Assembly: GCA_002405875.1 (NCBI GenBank)
Contig: DHMR01000069.1
Coordinates: 1 to 15,405, forward strand
Length of the DNA stretch: 15,405 nucleotides
Direction: 5' to 3'
Source of the DNA: a bacterium UBA4637
GTDB taxonomy: Bacteria > Bacteroidota > Bacteroidia > Bacteroidales > Bacteroidaceae
Under the pieces are notes generated by a model that saw only the letters and a program-made list of their open reading frames with translations, did no database searches and had not been told where the DNA came from. Of this stretch, positions 13,986 through 15,405 are shown one piece after another. The stretch's first letter is position 1; every line of letters starts with the position of its first letter. The position numbers were made by a program, and so were the translations under genes.

Positions 13986-13993
13986 CAAAGGTA
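13986..13993 (-). promoter_or_regulatory. -7 box for the GlgA-like/DUF4270 operon
   Basis: On the minus strand TACCTTTG (13993-13986) fits TAnnTTTG and lies 33 nt before the start codon at 13953. No convincing -33 TTG is found at 19-21 nt spacing, so the upstream element is unclear. Confidence 0.55.
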
Positions 13994-14026
13994 CAAAAAA
14001 AACTTCAAATTACGGCATTTTCTTGG

Positions 14027-14044
14027 CGAAATTGAAGAATTTCG
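14027..14044. promoter_or_regulatory. Palindrome between the divergent promoters
   Basis: CGAAATT (14027-14033) and AATTTCG (14038-14044) are exact reverse complements with a 4-nt spacer. The palindrome lies upstream of both divergent promoters, where a shared regulator could bind. Confidence 0.4.
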
Positions 14045-14074
14045 GCTTTTATTCGCATATTTTTAGGTTTTTTC

Positions 14075-14105
14075 TTTCTCATTTGAGAAAAAAGTTGTTA
14101 TTTTG
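14075..14105 (+). promoter_or_regulatory. Likely panCD promoter with palindrome
   Basis: TTATTTTG at 14098-14105 is one base off the TAnnTTTG box. Upstream, TTTCTCA-tt-TGAGAAA (14075-14090) is a perfect palindrome that covers the expected -33 region. The leader to the ATG at 14129 would be about 17 nt. Confidence 0.45.
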
Positions 14106-14128
14106 CACTCGGAAAACAGATTAAGAAG

Positions 14129-14980
14129 ATGAAAGTATTCAATAAGATTGTTGACCTCCAGAACGAACTCTTCGATGTTCGCAAGGAGGGTAAGGAAATT
14201 GGCCTCGTGCCAACAATGGGTGCACTTCATGAGGGTCACGCCTCTCTCATCAAGCGCAGTGTCAAGGAAAATGGCGTAACAGTTGTATCGGTATTCTTGA
14301 ACCCTACACAGTTCAACGACAAGGGTGACTTGGAGCGTTATCCTCGCACGCTTGATGCTGACTGCAAGCTCGTTGAGGCTTGTGGTGCCGACTATGTGTT
14401 TGCCCCGTCCGTGAAGGAGATGTATCCTACACCAGATGAGCGCCACTTTGAATTTCCTCCTGTATCTACAGTGATGGAGGGTGCCAAGCGCCCAGGTCAT
14501 TTCAATGGCGTATGCCAGGTGGTGAGCCGCCTTTTCTATATCGTTCGTCCTACACGTGCTTATTTCGGCGAGAAGGACTGGCAGCAGATTGCTGTCATCA
14601 AGCAGCTCGTGAAATATATCGGCAGCAACGTGAAGATCGTGGAGTGTCCTATCGTGCGTGATGAGGATGGACTTGCCAAGAGCAGCCGCAACTCCTTGTT
14701 GGCTCCTGATGAGCGTGCCATCGCACCTAACATCTACAAGGCTCTGAAGGCTAGCTTAGAGTATGCCAAGACTCATACCGTGAAGGATACTCACGACAAG
14801 GTGGTGGCTGACATCAATGCAGTGGATGGATTGGAAGTGGAGTATTTCGAGATTGTGGATGGCGATACCTTGCAGGACGTTGCATCTTGGGAAGACTCTG
14901 CTTACGTGGTAGGTTGTATCACCGTATATTGTGGCAAGACTCCTATCCGTCTCATCGACCACATCAAGTATAAAGGCTAA
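14129..14980 (+). CDS. panC: Pantothenate synthetase
   Basis: 283 residues, normal for the family. PanC joins pantoate and beta-alanine with ATP through a pantoyl-adenylate, in the cytoplasm. Visible motifs: [10 protein letters not shown] at 28-37 (the HIGH-type ATP motif), FLNPTQF at 56-62, RPGHFNGV at 121-128 with the pantoate and beta-alanine contacts, FGEKDWQQ at 146-153, and GLAKSSRN at 181-188 (the KMSKS-like loop). The ATG at 14129 is the natural start, just before the MKVFNKI opening. panD follows after 45 nt on the same strand with no terminator between, so the two form a pathway operon. It is divergent from the GlgA-like gene. Confidence 0.96.
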   Translation: MKVFNKIVDLQNELFDVRKEGKEIGLVPTMGALHEGHASLIKRSVKENGVTVVSVFLNPTQFNDKGDLERYPRTLDADCKLVEACGADYVFAPSVKEMYPTPDERHFEFPPVSTVMEGAKRPGHFNGVCQVVSRLFYIVRPTRAYFGEKDWQQIAVIKQLVKYIGSNVKIVECPIVRDEDGLAKSSRNSLLAPDERAIAPNIYKALKASLEYAKTHTVKDTHDKVVADINAVDGLEVEYFEIVDGDTLQDVASWEDSAYVVGCITVYCGKTPIRLIDHIKYKG

Positions 14981-15025
14981 AACATTACAGATTCTTTGAA
15001 TCCGAATAGATTAACAAGATAAACT

Positions 15026-15370
15026 ATGCAGATTGAAGTATTGAAGAGTAAGCTCCATTGTGTGAAGGTGACTGAGGCCAACCTCAACTATATGGGCAGC
15101 ATTACGATAGACGAGGACTTGATGGATGCTGCTGGCTTGATAGCCGGCGAGAAGGTTCAGATTGTCGACAATAACAACGGTGAGCGCTTGGAAACTTATA
15201 TTATAAAAGGTGAGCGTGGTAGCGGTTGCATCTGTTTGAATGGTGCTGCTGCTCGCAAAGTTCAAGTGGGTGACACTGTCATTATCATTGCCTATGCCTT
15301 GATGGACTTTGAGGAAGCTAAGACCTTCAAGCCTACTGTTGTGTTCCCTAAAGAAGGAAACAAAATTTGA
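15026..15370 (+). CDS. panD: Aspartate 1-decarboxylase precursor
   Basis: 114 residues, normal length. PanD makes beta-alanine from aspartate for the PanC reaction next door. It is made as a proenzyme that cuts itself between Gly24 and Ser25 (MGSITID at 23-29), turning Ser25 into the pyruvoyl group. Lys9, Arg54, Tyr58 and the NGAAAR loop at 72-77 are all in the usual places, so it should be active. The gene ends with TGA at 15368-15370; the remaining 35 bases hold nothing I can call. Confidence 0.96.
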   Translation: MQIEVLKSKLHCVKVTEANLNYMGSITIDEDLMDAAGLIAGEKVQIVDNNNGERLETYIIKGERGSGCICLNGAAARKVQVGDTVIIIAYALMDFEEAKTFKPTVVFPKEGNKI

Positions 15371-15405
15371 TAAGGGTAACGTTTTAAAGGCAAAAAACAA
15401 AAGGG

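Overview
The window looks like chromosome from a Bacteroidota member, most likely Prevotellaceae (Segatella/Prevotella copri-like). This rests on Bacteroidota-type promoters (a TTG-like -33 box and a TAnnTTTG -7 box 20-21 nt apart), DUF4270 and DUF3943/RGVQ-repeat proteins, a short eukaryote/archaeal-style ProRS, and weak use of Shine-Dalgarno sites. Gene content is chromosomal. I see no transposase, integrase, phage gene, CRISPR array, tRNA or rRNA. The genus is inference from style, not from a search.

Layout: (1) 1-278: the last codons of an upstream gene, a terminator and a promoter. (2) 279-2780 (+): a large exported protein joining about ten RGVQ-type repeats to a DUF3943 region. (3) 2788-2836: a perfect 14-bp hairpin terminator whose loop holds the -33 box of the next promoter. 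(4) 2877-4313 (+): a PurF-like protein with an intact PRPP site and intact Fe-S cysteines, but without the glutaminase catalytic Cys and its partner residues. (5) 4314-4634: no gene, but a dense cluster of inverted repeats. (6) Minus strand 7196 to 4635: proS, then a small secreted protein with three 33-bp tandem repeats, then a 130-aa protein of unknown function. (7) 7197-7454: a palindrome-rich divergent region. (8) 7455-8878 (+): a glycine-zipper/OmpA-domain lipoprotein and mtgA, overlapping by one base (TAATG), an envelope pair. (9) 8986-11388 (+): pcrA/uvrD helicase, with a promoter inside the end of mtgA and a 17-bp perfect inverted repeat in its leader, followed by a strong terminator. 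(10) Minus strand 13953 to 11488: a probable three-gene operon of a short starch-synthase-like protein (GT5 N-terminal half only), a DUF4270 lipoprotein and a 46-aa basic protein. (11) 14129-15370 (+): panC and panD, divergent from that operon.

Functions: panC and panD supply the last step of pantothenate synthesis and its beta-alanine. The OmpA-domain lipoprotein and MtgA both act at peptidoglycan. proS and pcrA are housekeeping genes. The least ordinary items are two enzyme-like proteins that keep a family fold but have lost key catalytic parts (PurF-like and GlgA-like), the fused repeat/DUF3943 protein, and several hairpins or palindromes placed exactly on promoters.
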